Both the position numbers and the translations under genes were made by a program. From NCBI GenBank assembly GCA_020632975.1, contig JACKEL010000004.1, positions 124,001 to 188,000 of the forward strand: a stretch of DNA of 64,000 nt, written 5' to 3'. Shown here in pieces: positions 44,301 to 51,363 of this stretch. A model generated the notes under the pieces. That model worked only from the letters and a program-made list of their open reading frames with translations, was not told the origin of the DNA and made no database searches. Within the stretch, counting starts at the first letter, position 1; each line of letters opens with the position of its first letter. Origin of the DNA: Myxococcales bacterium. GTDB lineage: Bacteria > Myxococcota_C > UBA6777.

Positions 44301-44596
44301 CCATCGCGTCTTTGGGCGATCTCTACGTCGCGTGCAAGTTGCCCTGGGATATGCAAGCGGAGATGCGTTTCGTGCTCTTCGACTTGGGGTGGCTTTTCAC
44401 CAAACAGAGACGTCAACTCACCAAGTAGACTGCGTTTTCGCATGAAGCCGAGAAGCAACAAAAGAGGCTTGGCGTGTTTTCCTGTGGGTTTGGTGAGATA
44501 GAGCGTATAGCCTCGGTTGTTTTGGCTGTCAGAACCATGGAGTCGCAAAAAGTCCCAGAAGGTCTCGGCATCTTGAAAGAGCAGGGCGTTACGCAT
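41345..44596 (-). CDS. Large operon protein of unknown function (1083 residues)
   Basis: No recognised catalytic motif, signal peptide or membrane segment. Residues 1-440 are mixed alpha/beta with two related-looking arrangements (RKRSLLGELTSLFGEKPPQ; LFRKRL-type blocks are absent). Residues 440-520 are a charged linker (KKEGEEVVV, KPSEKAEKRALSELEEEERS). Residues 520-1083 are nearly all helical and suggest TPR/HEAT-like solenoid units, for example ELAALKDEMGKPTDARDCLT and GYVQVGSIDQGLAVLQNCFE. The gene lies between the DUF2997-like gene and MoxR with gaps of 20 and 2 bases. By position it could be the substrate, sensor or effector scaffold of the MoxR/FtsH system; this is inference. ATG 44596 has only GCGAG upstream. 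Confidence 0.75.
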   Translation of the reverse strand: MRNALLFQDAETFWDFLRLHGSDSQNNRGYTLYLTKPTGKHAKPLLLLLGFMRKRSLLGELTSLFGEKPPQVEEHETHLRLHIPGQLARDVEIAQRRDGTDLMSLVELVPVRHLEAPHKHVLFWLKDQALVGSLIELCMRLQNDRIQFAPLSSKKEQGVLVRIESPSFYLLQLFREQHAEQATIFTEEAPDFYTEWGFQHPLIDLWRYSDAPRDGRWIFVQREGTPQVMEPVQWQDAYKAAEFVLTLETEESWREDRDRDVRFSLPLRFEPKTRHADAEIWLLEEQHRPQLERLLSLMDEEDLDLLLINIQKDAKGRHRFFIREKQRGKGRIFLDFGGTRFASYKGIHHLLLPVELELQPQLRRDQYTHLFHLQSGVLTFVSVPDASQHPTMDQASLLRVQEDAFAPLRQYIDYLVTQQSEKLEEIKQNSIFDLGRYARAPYRPDLLTAKRAANPVQQSEHNIENRPNPVEEQAKKEGEEVVVISRQQKLTKPSEKAEKRALSELEEEERSLEIEVIQDPKRQTFLELAALKDEMGKPTDARDCLTEALWLQRASKDEADLKRTFGRMVRASQAKAKRKSKDPHPPEATSDQEEFLLFLFLGKRDTPHEQALWLRTCSQWLHQNEVLLRKKLRWLAWRELLQQNQDQRELARVREAILQDLNQHGLSLIDLPIFIQNRLLQSRHLLDEKTSPETQGDFHLALHHLNYLYERFRQLKLPPLQIVGQALVAVGYVQVGSIDQGLAVLQNCFELAQDDNELDAWVTYVASSVSLKCGEIFHKQVETKRQVHAKAFKKDDSLRNKLEELGHLLRSDEDKELEEAFSASNLRRLYTDSPIQNQQLEKAFDQVLQAHEKNKVADAEKNVEKMLGLLHDAIRGEGDFAKSNVDYNEIAKTISRLIDVLAKLRWTGAGNSILNHFVRFVEQTPATPPKNMTSMMGLFFMLMRLHMAQGLVVFEKLAPAQKIITESLTWLFQSIDYPIDFLDFCGVALQAVEGIPLHERTHIVEEICGNFSTQINDPKSTSRVHYEGSALRRLAFLLQLQLVRVAISKEKLALGLMKQFMDRDEMLIRERILTEDITRSHGE

Positions 44597-44616
44597 CGAA
44601 GAGGGCTCGCTTTCTT

Positions 44617-44883
44617 TTAGCTTTGTTTTGCGGCTTGTTGTGCGTCGATGGGTTGTGCATCTTGTGGTGTGGGCGCTGCTTGGGGGGAGAGGCGTCGCAC
44701 CTTGATATCTCCCACTTCGTCAGGATGAAGGACGCCTTGCCCAAGGAGTTGGGCCATGAGTTCGCGGTGCTGTTGCTCATGTTCGATGGGGAGGGCGTCA
44801 TCTTCAGAGGTAAAGTCCACGTAGATGTCTTTTTTTCCGGTCTCTAGGTTGTAACGCAGATGGATCGTGATCTCTTCGGCCAT
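44617..44883 (-). CDS. Small DUF2997-like protein
   Basis: 88 residues. The first 35 (EEITIHLRYNLETGKKDIYV) form two beta strands like DUF2997, a small family found next to DUF1257 and AAA genes. The middle is helical (HEQQHRELMAQLLGQGVL) and the end is a Gln/Pro/Ala-rich tail. AAAGGACCC precedes ATG 44883. It sits 20 bases after the protease gene's stop and 20 bases before the 1083-residue gene, same strand. Function unknown; the constant linkage to the protease and DUF1257-like gene suggests an adaptor or regulator in the same system. Confidence 0.7.
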   Translation of the reverse strand: MAEEITIHLRYNLETGKKDIYVDFTSEDDALPIEHEQQHRELMAQLLGQGVLHPDEVGDIKVRRLSPQAAPTPQDAQPIDAQQAAKQS

Positions 44884-44904
44884 GGGATGGGTCCTTTCTT
44901 GTCG

Positions 44905-47900
44905 TTAGGCGCTTTTGAAGCTTTTTCCGCCAAAGATCTCTTGTAGCTCGGGGAGATGGATTGTCTTCTTTTCGAGCAACAGATCGATCAGGGTTTGGAG
45001 TTCCTTTTGATAATCTTGTAAGACTTTTTCTGCTCTTTTGCGTTGAACCTCGAGGATCGCGGCGATGTTTTGGTCGATACGCGCGGCGATGTGTTCGGAG
45101 ACAGTGCGACGTGGGCCGCCGAGTTCTGAGGTGCGTTCTGTGTTTGATGCGTAGGTGCGTAGTCCAAGTTCTTCGGCCATGCCAAGTTCTTCGACCATCA
45201 TGCGGCAAAGTTCGCTTGCGCGTTGTAGGTCATCGTAGGAGCCCACAGAGATATCGCCGATGATCAGTTGTTCTGCGAGGCGTCCTGCGAGCATGACGCA
45301 GACGTCATCGAGGAGTTCTGCACGCGTGACAACGTATTTGTTTTCTCGCACAGCTTGCATCACGTAGCCGAGGACTTGGTCTTCGCCCGTCGAGATGGTG
45401 ATCTTTTCGATGGTTGGGCAGTTTGGCAGGACATAGGCGCAAAGTGCGTGTCCTGCTTCGTGGATGGCGATGGTCTTTTGCTCTTTGGATGTGAGTTTGA
45501 CAGGCGATTTTTGCCGTTGCTCTAGGAGCTTGTCGATGTCTGCTTCAACGATGTCTCCATCAGGTTGACCTCGTCGCAGCATCTCTCGCTTGAGTCCGCG
45601 CATTAGTGCGTAGAGGTGGTCACCGCTGTAGCGTATGCCGTGTTTGGCATCGACGTAACCGCCCGTTTTGTGGACCGTGGTTTTGAGGAGTTCATCGTCG
45701 AGGTTGAGTGAAAAAAGCTTGCGGTAGATGTCCAAGATGGCGCTGCGATCGTCGTCTTGGGGGTAGGGGATCTCGATTTGCAGCTCGAAGCGTCCTGGGC
45801 GCAAAAGTGCCGTATCAAGGGACTCAAGGAAGTTTGTTGTGCCTACCACAAACACGAGTTCTTCCTTGCGAAAGCCGTCCATCTCCGTCAGGAGTTGGTT
45901 GACCATCGAGTGTTCGACGCCGCTTCCTGTGTAGGTTCCGCGTGCAGAGGCAAAAGAGTCCAACTCATCGAACACGATAATGGAAGGGGCAGACTTGCGC
46001 GCTTGTGAGAAAATCCGCCGAAGATTCTCCTCGGAATTATGTACCAATATATTGCCAAAACCTGCAATAAATCTTTCCGTTTTGGACACACTCAGGTCAT
46101 AAACGAACTCGCGCTCGTACGGCTCTCGCTTTTTTTCTACCACAAGATCCCACAAAACATCGTTGGTTATTTGTTCTTCGGGAGTTTGAAGTTTTCGTTT
46201 GAAGGTCATTTGTTGGAGATAGGTTTGCAGTTTTTGTTGACGTTCCTTATCAGCGAAGCCAATTTTATTCGCGAATATGCGCAAAAAGGCCGACCATGTA
46301 AACCTTATCCGATGGGTTATGGACCCATTGCGTTCTTCTTTCTTTCGCAACCTTGCAACGATACCAAAGTACTGCAACAAGGTCGCGATATCGTGTGCGA
46401 GTCCTTGACTAATTGTGCTTGCTTCAATGGACTTGCCATTGAATGTGCCATCACCGCTGAAGTAGCCTCGCAAAAATGCTGCAATGACGGGAAGAGGTGC
46501 TTGGTATAGAAAAGACGGAACGCGTTTACACTTAGAACCTGCTTGTATTTGTAAACCGTCTTGCATGAGATACTTGAGCAGAGTGGAATTGATCACCAAG
46601 GAGATTCCCTTCGTGCCTTTCTTTGGATGGATGGTTACTTTTCCAAACAAATGCTCACAAAGGTTTTGGAAATGTTCTTGTTCTTTTTGGTGGAGTGTTA
46701 GCCGAACGCCACCATGTTCGTTATAACAACCGTCTGCAGCCCAAACTCCCAAAAATTCACCAAACTCCTCTGTCAAAGGCAACACTGCAGGCAGTGTTTT
46801 GTTTCGATGCCAACAGTATAAGGAAGTACCATGCAAGTTTGCATCGCATTCAACATCACGCAATGTTTTCTGAAGGGAGCCTAAACTGAGAGGAGATCGT
46901 TGAGAGCGTCTCAAAAGTTTCTCAACTTCAATGTTATCGCCCCCTCGCATTTCTATCTGCAAAGTCTTCCCTGCAAGTTCTTGGGCTTGGCGCAAGACTT
47001 CGTCATATCCATCCACGAAAATATCTTCTCGGTTTTTTAGAAGTTCTGTTAAGTAGAGTTCCGTAATTGTTTCGGGGGCATGTAATTTGAGGGGAACTGC
47101 AACCCTTGTTTCTTTCGGAACGATTTCATCCGCCGTGACTTCTGCAAGAAACCCATCTTGCTTCACAAATAAGCTATGGCCCCCTGTCACGCGAACTTGG
47201 CGGCCTGTTTCTGTTGTTATCACGTCGATATAATTTGGGCCTTTGTGCTTCAAAAAGCCGGTTACAGGGGCTAGTATAGCCTTTCCTTTGTCGTCATAAG
47301 TCCACGCGAAGACTTTTTCTTGAGCGTGCTCTTCTACAAGTTGACCTATGGGGATTTGGGTGGCTTGGCCGTTCAGTACGACAAAGACGGATTCATCCCA
47401 AGGCAAAGATTCGCCAACCCACTTGGATTTGAGTTCAGGTCCAGAGACGATCAAGATCGTGGCGTCGAGGGCCGTTGCGATGGCTTTGGCGAAGTAGGTC
47501 TTCCCTGTTCCTGGGGGGCCATGAAAGATCATGCCTTTGGGGACAAGTTGTTCGATCTGCTTGATTTGATCGGGGTCTTCGCTTTTTTCTTTCAGTTGAA
47601 GCAGATCAAGGATCTCGCTGCGGATCTTTTGTTTGACCTTGTCGTATCCGCCGATATCTTTGTCGAGATCGACGTTGGGGAGTTCGCAGTCAGAGACCAA
47701 GGTCATCTGTCGGATCTCGTTGTAGAGTTTCTTCGTATCTTCGGGGTGATCGGGGTTGAAGTCCACGCGATCAGCGAAGTGATTGAGGATCTGTCGACCA
47801 CGCACTGCATTGATACCAGAAAGGTATTTGTAGAGCGCAAAAGGATTGAAGGTATCTAGGCCAAACTTGCGGGCTTCTCGCTGTATGATCATCGTGGGAA

Positions 47901-48447
47901 GTCGGTCGCGTGGGATGCCGATCATTGCATGACGGACTGCAAAGACATTTTCGATGACCTTGGGAAGCTCGAAGCTGGGGTCTTTGAAGCCAAGGAAGAC
48001 GAGATCGGGATTTTCGTAGAAGAGGGTTGCGGCTTCGCGGGTTTCCATGTTGAGGCCGCTGCGTGTGGTGGTGGTGAGGACGTCGAGGTGTGGCAAGACG
48101 ACGATCTGGTCGTTGTCACCGCTGAAGATCACTTCTTGAAGCTCACGCAAGATCCGTTGCATACGTGTGACGTTGGCGGCGAGAGGATTTTCTTCTTCGC
48201 CACCTTGCGCGTGTCCAGAGATCAAGCGGCATCGCAGCCTTGGGGTGACATTGCTACGTCGCAAGCGCATACGCAGGGCTTTGTAGAGGTAAAGGGTGAG
48301 TTGTTTGTCGCACTCCACGAGGACGGAGAGGCCAAGGCGTAGCTTTTCTTCGATCCAGTCGAGGTCTTCGCGATAAACGGCTTCTGTCGCCTCATCGTAG
48401 GAGAGTTCTTGGGGCAGCGATGCGATCGCGATGTGATGCTGAGACAT
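44905..48447 (-). CDS. Soluble FtsH-like AAA+ metalloprotease, intein-containing
   Basis: 1180 residues as translated, about 722 after splicing. No membrane segment, unlike housekeeping FtsH. Residues 1-250 look like a degenerate first AAA/P-loop fold of the Ycf46 type (LSVLVECDKQLTLYLYKAL, QIVVLPHLDVLTTTTRSGLN). The active AAA has Walker A GPPGTGKT (about 310-317), pore loop KWVGE, then after the intein Walker B IIVFDELDS and SRH-like TALLRPGRFELQI. The M41 zinc site is HEAGH, with the third ligand in SVGSYDDLQRASELCRMMVE. Start ATG 48447 follows AGGAGTGACG; the frame reaches further up but through the DUF1257-like gene. It should unfold and cut proteins, fuelled by ATP. Confidence 0.9.
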   Translation of the reverse strand: MSQHHIAIASLPQELSYDEATEAVYREDLDWIEEKLRLGLSVLVECDKQLTLYLYKALRMRLRRSNVTPRLRCRLISGHAQGGEEENPLAANVTRMQRILRELQEVIFSGDNDQIVVLPHLDVLTTTTRSGLNMETREAATLFYENPDLVFLGFKDPSFELPKVIENVFAVRHAMIGIPRDRLPTMIIQREARKFGLDTFNPFALYKYLSGINAVRGRQILNHFADRVDFNPDHPEDTKKLYNEIRQMTLVSDCELPNVDLDKDIGGYDKVKQKIRSEILDLLQLKEKSEDPDQIKQIEQLVPKGMIFHGPPGTGKTYFAKAIATALDATILIVSGPELKSKWVGESLPWDESVFVVLNGQATQIPIGQLVEEHAQEKVFAWTYDDKGKAILAPVTGFLKHKGPNYIDVITTETGRQVRVTGGHSLFVKQDGFLAEVTADEIVPKETRVAVPLKLHAPETITELYLTELLKNREDIFVDGYDEVLRQAQELAGKTLQIEMRGGDNIEVEKLLRRSQRSPLSLGSLQKTLRDVECDANLHGTSLYCWHRNKTLPAVLPLTEEFGEFLGVWAADGCYNEHGGVRLTLHQKEQEHFQNLCEHLFGKVTIHPKKGTKGISLVINSTLLKYLMQDGLQIQAGSKCKRVPSFLYQAPLPVIAAFLRGYFSGDGTFNGKSIEASTISQGLAHDIATLLQYFGIVARLRKKEERNGSITHRIRFTWSAFLRIFANKIGFADKERQQKLQTYLQQMTFKRKLQTPEEQITNDVLWDLVVEKKREPYEREFVYDLSVSKTERFIAGFGNILVHNSEENLRRIFSQARKSAPSIIVFDELDSFASARGTYTGSGVEHSMVNQLLTEMDGFRKEELVFVVGTTNFLESLDTALLRPGRFELQIEIPYPQDDDRSAILDIYRKLFSLNLDDELLKTTVHKTGGYVDAKHGIRYSGDHLYALMRGLKREMLRRGQPDGDIVEADIDKLLEQRQKSPVKLTSKEQKTIAIHEAGHALCAYVLPNCPTIEKITISTGEDQVLGYVMQAVRENKYVVTRAELLDDVCVMLAGRLAEQLIIGDISVGSYDDLQRASELCRMMVEELGMAEELGLRTYASNTERTSELGGPRRTVSEHIAARIDQNIAAILEVQRKRAEKVLQDYQKELQTLIDLLLEKKTIHLPELQEIFGGKSFKSA
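46036..47409 (-). mobile_element. LAGLIDADG-type intein inserted after the AAA pore loop
   Basis: 458 residues, from Ser (codon 47407-47409) to Asn (46036-46038). Block A SLPWDESVFV, block B RQVRVTGGHSLFV with TxxH, two endonuclease blocks EFLGVWAADGC and FLRGYFSGDG, block F EFVYDLSVSKTERFIAG and block G ILVHN followed by Ser+1. Removing it restores KWVGE-SEENLRRIF, the usual AAA sequence. Ser1, penultimate His, terminal Asn and Ser+1 are all present, so splicing competence is expected. The segment is visibly more AT-rich and uses rarer codons than the flanking protease, a sign of transfer. Confidence 0.93.
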
Positions 48448-48469
48448 AAGGACGTCACTCCTGCTTGTG

Positions 48470-49048
48470 TTATCGAGAGATACGGATGACCAACTCGTAC
48501 TGGCCTTGATCTGTGCCCTCGTGAATCGAGGTGACTTCTCCAAGCTGTCCTGCCTTGCGCTTGAGGCTTTCGGCGTACACTTCTTGGAGGATCTGATGGG
48601 CCTGTTGTAGTCGATCTTGCTCGGTATCTAGGAGTGTTTGCGTGATCTGTTTTTGGATCTGGTCTGCTTCATGTTGCAGCCTGTCGCGTGCGAGCGCTTC
48701 TTCTGTCTGTAGGCGTTTGTTGGCCACTTCTTTTGCGCGCTTTTTGCTGTCGTATGCACTACCCACGACGCTCACGTCCGTTTGTAGGCTTTTTTCTTCT
48801 TCGAGGAAGGTCTGCATCTCCATCTTTTCAAGGTCATAGACGATGGTTTCGCCATGATCGCCTTGGGTGGTCCACTTGCCTGGGGTCGTTTCTTGAAAGC
48901 CCCGTCGTTGGAGGATCGTGGCCATGATATCGCGCATCTCCTCTTCGCTGAGGATGGGGGTGAGTGCGATGGGACGGACCAAACGGTCGCTGAGAGAGAA
49001 GTTCTCTTTGACAGAGGACTTAACTTCGACATGGTAAAGCTGGCTCAC
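48470..49048 (-). CDS. DUF1257-like operon protein
   Basis: 192 residues. The N-terminus SQLYHVEVKSSVKENFSLSD and the segment ILQRRGFQETTPGKW resemble DUF1257/Ycf35-type proteins. The central 60 residues are a long coiled-coil helix (RDRLQHEADQIQKQITQTLL). The end ESLKRKAGQLGEVTSIHEG is a typical DUF1257 closing block followed by a last strand ELVIRISR. Function unknown; the family is linked to AAA ATPases and DUF2997 in many genomes. The start is GTG 49048, strongly supported by AAAGGAGAG seven bases upstream. It precedes the FtsH-like gene by 22 bases. Confidence 0.75.
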   Translation of the reverse strand: MSQLYHVEVKSSVKENFSLSDRLVRPIALTPILSEEEMRDIMATILQRRGFQETTPGKWTTQGDHGETIVYDLEKMEMQTFLEEEKSLQTDVSVVGSAYDSKKRAKEVANKRLQTEEALARDRLQHEADQIQKQITQTLLDTEQDRLQQAHQILQEVYAESLKRKAGQLGEVTSIHEGTDQGQYELVIRISR

Positions 49049-49096
49049 GGCACTCTCCTTTGTGTATGGGGATGTTGAACATCCGCAAATACGGGC

Positions 49097-50317
49097 CTAA
49101 CCGATGGTTGGGCGAAGTTTTTCTCGTGTTTCTGTGTAACCTTGGAAGACTTTGGCAAACCCCGTCTCTTCGTATGTTTGGAGGAAGATGCGATGTGGGG
49201 CTTCGCGTTCGATGGGGTGAAGTTCGCGGACCTCTTCCGTGATATCTTGAAGCAGTCGAATCAGGTCGAGGGCGTCCAAGAAGGTGTCTGCAATGGCTTG
49301 GCGGTCACTCATACGTTGCGGGTAGCTGACGTGTTGAAGCCACGCAGGCCAATGTTTGGCGAGCACGTCCTCTTGATGCCAAAAAGCGAAGATCTCAAGC
49401 CAAGGAACAAGTAGCTCATAACGTTCTGCGCGTTGGAAAGTGCGGATGGCGTGGCCCCAGACCCTTGCCATCTGCTCAAAGTATTGTAAGAAATCTTCGT
49501 ATTTTTCTCTTCGAGGATACAGTCTTTGCTCTCGTTTCCAAGTCTCGCGCAAGATGATCCCATACCAAGGAATCCACGGAGCGATCGTGGGGGCCAGCAG
49601 TTTTTTGATGATGTGAAGTCCTTGGTCTTCAATCTTTTTGCTGTGATGAAAATAGCCCAAAAAAATCAAAGGGCTTTCGAACCATATCTCGTTGGTGCTC
49701 ACTTCTGCGGGGAGATGGGCTTTTGCGTGCTCGTAAAAGATACTAAAAGCCAACAAGTCTCCGTTGGTTTCGGGCAGATGTTTGGCGAGATATCGCCATT
49801 GGGCTGCAAGGGCACGCCGTGTACGTTGGACTTCTCGTTGTATCTCTTTGGCTTGCTCAGGGTTTGCTTTTGGGTTGGGTGGCTTTTTCTTCAGCACGCT
49901 CTTTTTGGGAGGGAACAGCAAAAAGAGGTTGAACAGCGCGATGAGCACATCAATAGAGGCTTCTGAAAAGAAAAGTGGATGCGCTTTCCAAAGTGTAGGT
50001 TCCCAAAACCGCAACAGGCGGGGCTTTTCTTCGCCAAGGCGACCGACCCAACGCTCTTGCCAACCCCCTTGGTACGTGAGGTACTTGAGCGTGCCAGTTG
50101 TAAAGATGTCTTGGAGGGCTTCGAGCGCTTCGCGTGAAGCGATGTCAACATCATCGAGAGGAAGCAGTTTGGTCTCGATGTAACGGGGCTTTTTGCTGAG
50201 ATCATCGAAGATGCTTGCTGCAAACGGGATCAAGGTGTGGAAGAAGGTCTTTTGTTCGGGTGTGGCTGGCTCCGCTGAAGTTTCCACTTGGATAGGAAAA
50301 GAAGGGCTGTGTGTCAT
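49097..50317 (-). CDS. Operon protein of unknown function (406 residues)
   Basis: I do not recognise the family. It is soluble and mostly helical, Trp-rich (GGWQERWVGRLG, WIPWYGIILRETWKREQRLY). A Lys/Pro-rich loop lies near 160-180 (PPKKSVLKKKPPNPKANPEQ) and a helical C-terminus ends EETGFAKVFQGYTETRE. No metal or nucleotide motif. ATG 50317 overlaps the TGA of the radical-SAM gene (ATGA) and has AAGGAAAC upstream, so the two are translationally coupled. It is 48 bases before the DUF1257-like gene. The solenoid-like helices could make it an adaptor for the protease or the target of the activase; inference only. Confidence 0.65.
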   Translation of the reverse strand: MTHSPSFPIQVETSAEPATPEQKTFFHTLIPFAASIFDDLSKKPRYIETKLLPLDDVDIASREALEALQDIFTTGTLKYLTYQGGWQERWVGRLGEEKPRLLRFWEPTLWKAHPLFFSEASIDVLIALFNLFLLFPPKKSVLKKKPPNPKANPEQAKEIQREVQRTRRALAAQWRYLAKHLPETNGDLLAFSIFYEHAKAHLPAEVSTNEIWFESPLIFLGYFHHSKKIEDQGLHIIKKLLAPTIAPWIPWYGIILRETWKREQRLYPRREKYEDFLQYFEQMARVWGHAIRTFQRAERYELLVPWLEIFAFWHQEDVLAKHWPAWLQHVSYPQRMSDRQAIADTFLDALDLIRLLQDITEEVRELHPIEREAPHRIFLQTYEETGFAKVFQGYTETREKLRPTIG

Positions 50318-50991
50318 GGGACTTTGTTTCCTTGGGGCTGGAGCCAACGTGTGATGTCTTCATGAGGAAAGCCGTTGATGAAGATTTGTCCATTGACGAG
50401 GCGGATCTCAAGCGTGTTGCCTTCTTGTTCCCAACCTTCTTGAGAAGCTGAGAGGTGTTCGTAACGCGGTGTCAGAAAATGGATTTGTTGATTGTCTGAA
50501 CCGATCCATCGGCGTTTTGTGCTGTGCTGCTTTTGCAAGTAAGGCCCATCCACAAGCAAATCGATTTGAGCGAGCAAGGCGTCCCAGTCTTCGTGTTGTG
50601 CACGTTGGATAGCTTGTAAGGTCTTTCCTGTAAAGGCCATCACGGAAAGACCCGCTGCACGGACTTCTTGGCAAAGAGTCGCCAAGCTTCGAGCTTGGGA
50701 AAAGGGTTCGCCGCCAAGAAGCGTGATACCTTCGATTCCTTCGATAGCAAGGACCTCTTGGACCACATCTCTTACCGTACGCAGTTGTTTGGGTTCGAAC
50801 GCGAGCATGTGGGGATTGCAGCAGCTTGGGCACCGAAGAGGACAACCTTGCACCCACAACGCAAGACGCACACCTGGTCCCTCCGCTTCTGTGCGGTGGA
50901 CGATCGATGCGACGTTGAGCAGTTGCCCTGCATCGATTTGGGCCTGAAGATGGGTCTCTTCAAGTGATGTCTTTTGAGCTTTTGGGACCAT
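50314..50991 (-). CDS. Radical-SAM activating-enzyme-like protein
   Basis: 225 residues. CPLRCPSC gives the CxxxCxxC cluster motif for a 4Fe-4S centre that cleaves S-adenosylmethionine. ITLLGGEPFSQARSLATLCQ is the GGEP motif, and FTGKTLQAIQ and DLLVDGPYLQKQHSTKRRWI fit the NrdG/PflA group that installs glycyl radicals. HRTEAEGPGVRLALWVQGCP is the usual start before the cluster. ATG 50991 has AAAGGAGCC; an in-frame extension to 51291 runs through a repeat region and was rejected. No glycyl-radical enzyme is present in the window, so here it may act on an operon protein. First gene of the operon. Confidence 0.85.
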   Translation of the reverse strand: MVPKAQKTSLEETHLQAQIDAGQLLNVASIVHRTEAEGPGVRLALWVQGCPLRCPSCCNPHMLAFEPKQLRTVRDVVQEVLAIEGIEGITLLGGEPFSQARSLATLCQEVRAAGLSVMAFTGKTLQAIQRAQHEDWDALLAQIDLLVDGPYLQKQHSTKRRWIGSDNQQIHFLTPRYEHLSASQEGWEQEGNTLEIRLVNGQIFINGFPHEDITRWLQPQGNKVP

Positions 50992-51363
50992 CCAAGGCTC
51001 CTTTCTGCCGCGAAAGACGGTGACGTCTGGGATGTCTTCGAGACCTCTTAGGGTAGTGAGTGATGTTGTTGCTTGCAAGGGTGTTCTTGGGTGGGTTGGA
51101 TACGGGGTATGTATGCAAAGGTTCGTTGGGGGGAGGATCTTTGGCCTGCGCTGGGGAAAGAGAAAAGCAGAGGGGCGCGCCAGCGAGAGGAGAAGGGAGG
51201 GGATGGGAGAGGGCGCCCACAGAGGGACGCCCGTGATGGGGGATGGAGGGGATATCTTTGGCCTGCGCAGAGGAAAAGATGCGAAGGCCAAAAGGCTATC
51301 GCTTTTTTGGGGCGGCCCTCCGTGGCCGCCCGAAGGAAGGGAAAGATGCGAAGGCGGGATGAA
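50992..51363. other. Repeat-rich intergenic region upstream of the protease operon
   Basis: 372 bases between the kinase stop and the radical-SAM start, both on the minus strand. GC- and purine-rich on the plus strand, with internal duplications: ATCTTTGGCCTGCGC at about 51137 and 51252, and AAAGATGCGAAGGC at about 51275 and 51343. A hairpin element lies at 51310-51331. It resembles the repeat cluster at 56.67-56.9 kb. Open frames on the plus strand here consist of repeat translation and were rejected. No promoter boxes recognised. Confidence 0.6.
51310..51331. repeat. REP-like palindrome, copy A
   Basis: Stem GGGCGGCC (51310-51317), loop CTCCGT, stem GGCCGCCC (51324-51331), preceded by six T on the plus strand. 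It shares loop and stem length with the copies at 56824 and 56875, with a compensated base change in the stem. Confidence 0.8.

Noticed and set aside
50992..51291. N-terminal extension of the radical-SAM protein by 100 residues
   Set aside because: It is translation of the repeat-rich intergenic region (RRPKI occurs twice), while ATG 50991 has a strong AAAGGAG site.
51310..51331. Hairpin as terminator of the kinase gene
   Set aside because: On the kinase's strand the stem is followed by A residues, not T; the T run lies on the other side.
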